This document shows positions 62,157 to 64,000 of a stretch of DNA of 64,000 bases, in pieces; position 1 is the first letter of the stretch, and each line of letters opens with the position of its first letter. The position numbers and the translations under genes were made by a program. The stretch is from JAAXQD01 sp963790095 (GTDB lineage Bacteria > Desulfobacterota > Desulfobacteria > Desulfobacterales > UBA11574). The notes under the pieces are model-generated. The model was not told the origin of the DNA, searched no databases, and was given only the letters and a program-made list of their open reading frames with translations. The DNA lies in contig CAWBNO010000012.1 of NCBI GenBank assembly GCA_963790095.1, forward strand, positions 124,001 through 188,000, read 5' to 3'.

Positions 62157-62191
62157 GAGTTTGTCAATGTTAATGAACAAAAAGGGGTTTT

Positions 62192-63454
62192 ATGCATCAT
62201 TTTAATTATCGCGAAAACGAGTTGTATTGCGAAGATGTTCCAATCCGGACCATTGCCGAAGACGTCGGGACGCCGTTCTATTTGTACAGCCATGCGACGT
62301 TAAAGCGCCATTTTTTAATTTTTAATGAAGCCTTTGACGGTGTGGATAGACTTGTTTGCTATTCAGCCAAGGCCAACACCAACCAGGCGGTTTTGAAGCT
62401 GTTTGAAAGCCTTGGCAGCGGACTCGATATTGTTTCCGGCGGCGAACTGTATCGCGGATTAAAAGCCGGTTTTTCTTCAGACAGAATCGTCTATTCCGGT
62501 GTTGGAAAACGTATGGATGAGATAGACTATGCCCTTGAAGCGGGGATCCTGATGTTCAATGTAGAATCCCTTGAAGAGCTCCATCTCATCAATGAAAGAG
62601 CGGGCCTCTTAGACCTAAAAGCACCGGTGGCCATTCGAGTGAACCCCGACGTCGATCCCAAAACCCATCCGTATATTTCCACCGGACTGGAAAAAAACAA
62701 GTTCGGTATCGATAGGGAGACCGCCATTGAAGGGTATAAGGTTGCAAGCAGACTCGACCATATCGATGTGGTGGGTATCGACTGCCACATCGGGTCGCAG
62801 ATAACAGAAGCAAAACCTTTTATTGAAGCACTGGAAAGCATAAAGCGTTTGATCGAAGAACTGCGCGGAATAGGAATCGAAATCAAATATCTGGATATGG
62901 GGGGCGGTCTCGGAATAACCTATGACGATGAATCGCCGCCCCATCCCCGTGAATATGCCCGTGCCATCGTCGAATCCCTTATAGGTACCCATCTAAAACT
63001 CATTTTAGAACCCGGTAGGGTTATCGTCGGAAATGCCGGAATACTGGTGACCCAGGTTCTTTTCAGGAAATCGGGTCGAGTCAAAGAGTTTGTGGTGGCC
63101 GATGCCGGAATGAACGATCTGATGCGCCCCACATTGTACAAGGCTTTTCACGCCATAGAACCGGTGGTGCGCGCTGAAGACGACGATCCCATTACGGCGG
63201 ATGTGGTGGGTCCCATTTGCGAGAGCGGGGATTTTCTGGCCCAAGACCGCAAGATCCAAAACGTAAAAAAAGGCGATCTTCTTGCGGTGATGAGTGCAGG
63301 GGCCTATGGCTTTACAATGAGTTCCAATTACTGCTCCAGGCCCAGGGTAGCCGAAGTCATGGTAAAGGATGACAGTTATCATGTGGTTCGGAATCGCGAG
63401 AGTTACCAGGATCTGGTGGTCTGCGAATCGATACCGCCATTTTTAGGTGATTGA
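62192..63454 (+). CDS. lysA: diaminopimelate decarboxylase
   Basis: The protein has 420 residues. This PLP enzyme makes lysine from meso-diaminopimelate. The PLP lysine is in CYSAKANTNQAVL near 55; HIGSQI near 200, LDMGGGLGI near 233, EPGRVIVGNAG near 272 and the catalytic CESGDFLAQDR near 347 complete the site. AAAAAGGGGTTTT precedes the ATG. dapF starts 5 bases after the stop. Confidence 0.95.
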   Translation: MHHFNYRENELYCEDVPIRTIAEDVGTPFYLYSHATLKRHFLIFNEAFDGVDRLVCYSAKANTNQAVLKLFESLGSGLDIVSGGELYRGLKAGFSSDRIVYSGVGKRMDEIDYALEAGILMFNVESLEELHLINERAGLLDLKAPVAIRVNPDVDPKTHPYISTGLEKNKFGIDRETAIEGYKVASRLDHIDVVGIDCHIGSQITEAKPFIEALESIKRLIEELRGIGIEIKYLDMGGGLGITYDDESPPHPREYARAIVESLIGTHLKLILEPGRVIVGNAGILVTQVLFRKSGRVKEFVVADAGMNDLMRPTLYKAFHAIEPVVRAEDDDPITADVVGPICESGDFLAQDRKIQNVKKGDLLAVMSAGAYGFTMSSNYCSRPRVAEVMVKDDSYHVVRNRESYQDLVVCESIPPFLGD

Positions 63455-63459
63455 AGGTT

Positions 63460-64000
63460 ATGGAAAAAATAGAATTTTATAAAATGAGCGGCAGCGGCAA
63501 CGACTTTATCATCGTCGACAACCGCGATAAAATTGTTGATGAAACCGATTTGTTAAATTTTATTGTCAAGGTGTGTCGTAGAAAAATGTCCGTCGGGGCC
63601 GATGGACTTATCCTTGTGGAGAACACAAAGGGTGCGGACTTCAAATGGCGGTTTTTTAACTCCGACGGCAGTGCGGCGGAGATGTGCGGAAACGGTGCAC
63701 GGTGCGTTGCGCGGTTCGCATATTTAAACGGCATTGCCGGACCAAAGATGTCCTTCGAGACCGGGGCCGGAATCGTTGAAGCTCAGGTTGCCGGCGAGAG
63801 CGTTAAAATAAAAATGACAGATCCGTTAGATCTCAAAACGGATTATACCCTCGAACTCAAAGACCGTTCGATTTCCGTCTCCAGCATCAACACAGGGGTG
63901 CCCCATGTGGTGATAGTCATCACCGACACCCTGGACGATGTCGAGGTCGTTAAAATAGGACGGGAGATTCGCTTCCACCCTATGTTCGCTCCGGCCGGCA
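63460..64000 (+). CDS. dapF: diaminopimelate epimerase (partial, cut by the window edge)
   Basis: 180 codons are visible. It starts MEKIEFYKMSGSGNDFIIVDN, the DapF signature, with the first catalytic cysteine (Cys76) in EMCGNGARC. The second active-site cysteine (expected near residue 220) lies beyond the edge. It converts LL- to meso-diaminopimelate, the lysA substrate. GGTT precedes the ATG only weakly; coupling to lysA is likely. Confidence 0.93.
   Translation, partial: MEKIEFYKMSGSGNDFIIVDNRDKIVDETDLLNFIVKVCRRKMSVGADGLILVENTKGADFKWRFFNSDGSAAEMCGNGARCVARFAYLNGIAGPKMSFETGAGIVEAQVAGESVKIKMTDPLDLKTDYTLELKDRSISVSSINTGVPHVVIVITDTLDDVEVVKIGREIRFHPMFAPAG

Overview
The window looks like a chromosomal stretch from a Gram-negative anaerobe, most likely a Desulfobacterota (Desulfobacterales-type) bacterium. 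The signs are a ferredoxin-dependent 2-oxoacid oxidoreductase operon, a single-chain Fe-S (class I) fumarase, isoleucine synthesis through citramalate, outer-membrane genes (lptE, lptM), DUF134/Mrp proteins, and intergenic regions full of short foldback repeats. This is inferred from gene content, not from a marker gene. I saw no rRNA, tRNA or CRISPR array.

Layout. 1-8.6 kb, minus strand: a YkgJ-type protein (cut by the edge), fumarase, a porG-porA-porB-flavoprotein operon ending in a clear terminator, and a two-gene operon of an enolase-superfamily OSBS/N-succinylamino-acid racemase with a GNAT acyltransferase. 8.6-15 kb: DUF134 regulator, Mrp ATPase, a frameshifted phospholipase D lipoprotein, a flavin reductase, pyrD and a chalcone-isomerase-like exported protein. 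15-24 kb, minus strand: a complete branched-chain amino acid operon ilvD-ilvB-ilvN-ilvC-cimA-leuA.

The most informative signal is upstream of ilvD. A 29-codon leader ORF with 14 Ile/Leu/Val codons is followed by mutually exclusive RNA pairings 1:2, 2:3 and 3:4 and a terminator with a U-run. This is a textbook ribosome-mediated attenuator that no annotation pipeline would normally list.

24-33.4 kb is an accessory, decaying region. It holds four copies of a GGTCGGACC...AGCTAATATG repeat, one split by a 183-bp foldback element; an AT-rich lipoprotein gene; a methyltransferase whose C-terminus is encoded by a repeat copy; an aldo/keto reductase; a Dph6-like PP-loop enzyme; RlmL- and ArfB-like genes; a homocysteine methyltransferase; a 59-bp inverted repeat bracketing 3.6 kb; and remnants of transglutaminase-like, carbonic anhydrase and FAD-protein genes.

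33.4-64 kb is mostly housekeeping. It contains dksA-like, topA, dprA, secF, secD, yajC, a LysM-like membrane protein and rng (minus strand); then leuS-lptE, rpsT, murJ-ftsB-like-TPR-coaBC, a family-4 uracil-DNA glycosylase, NfeD-slipin, a small Rho_N-like protein, HAD-xer recombinase, hslVU, argD, argH and lptM-lysA-dapF (cut by the right edge). Several foldback elements sit at gene ends here and in places supply stop codons, C-terminal residues or, possibly, a start codon.
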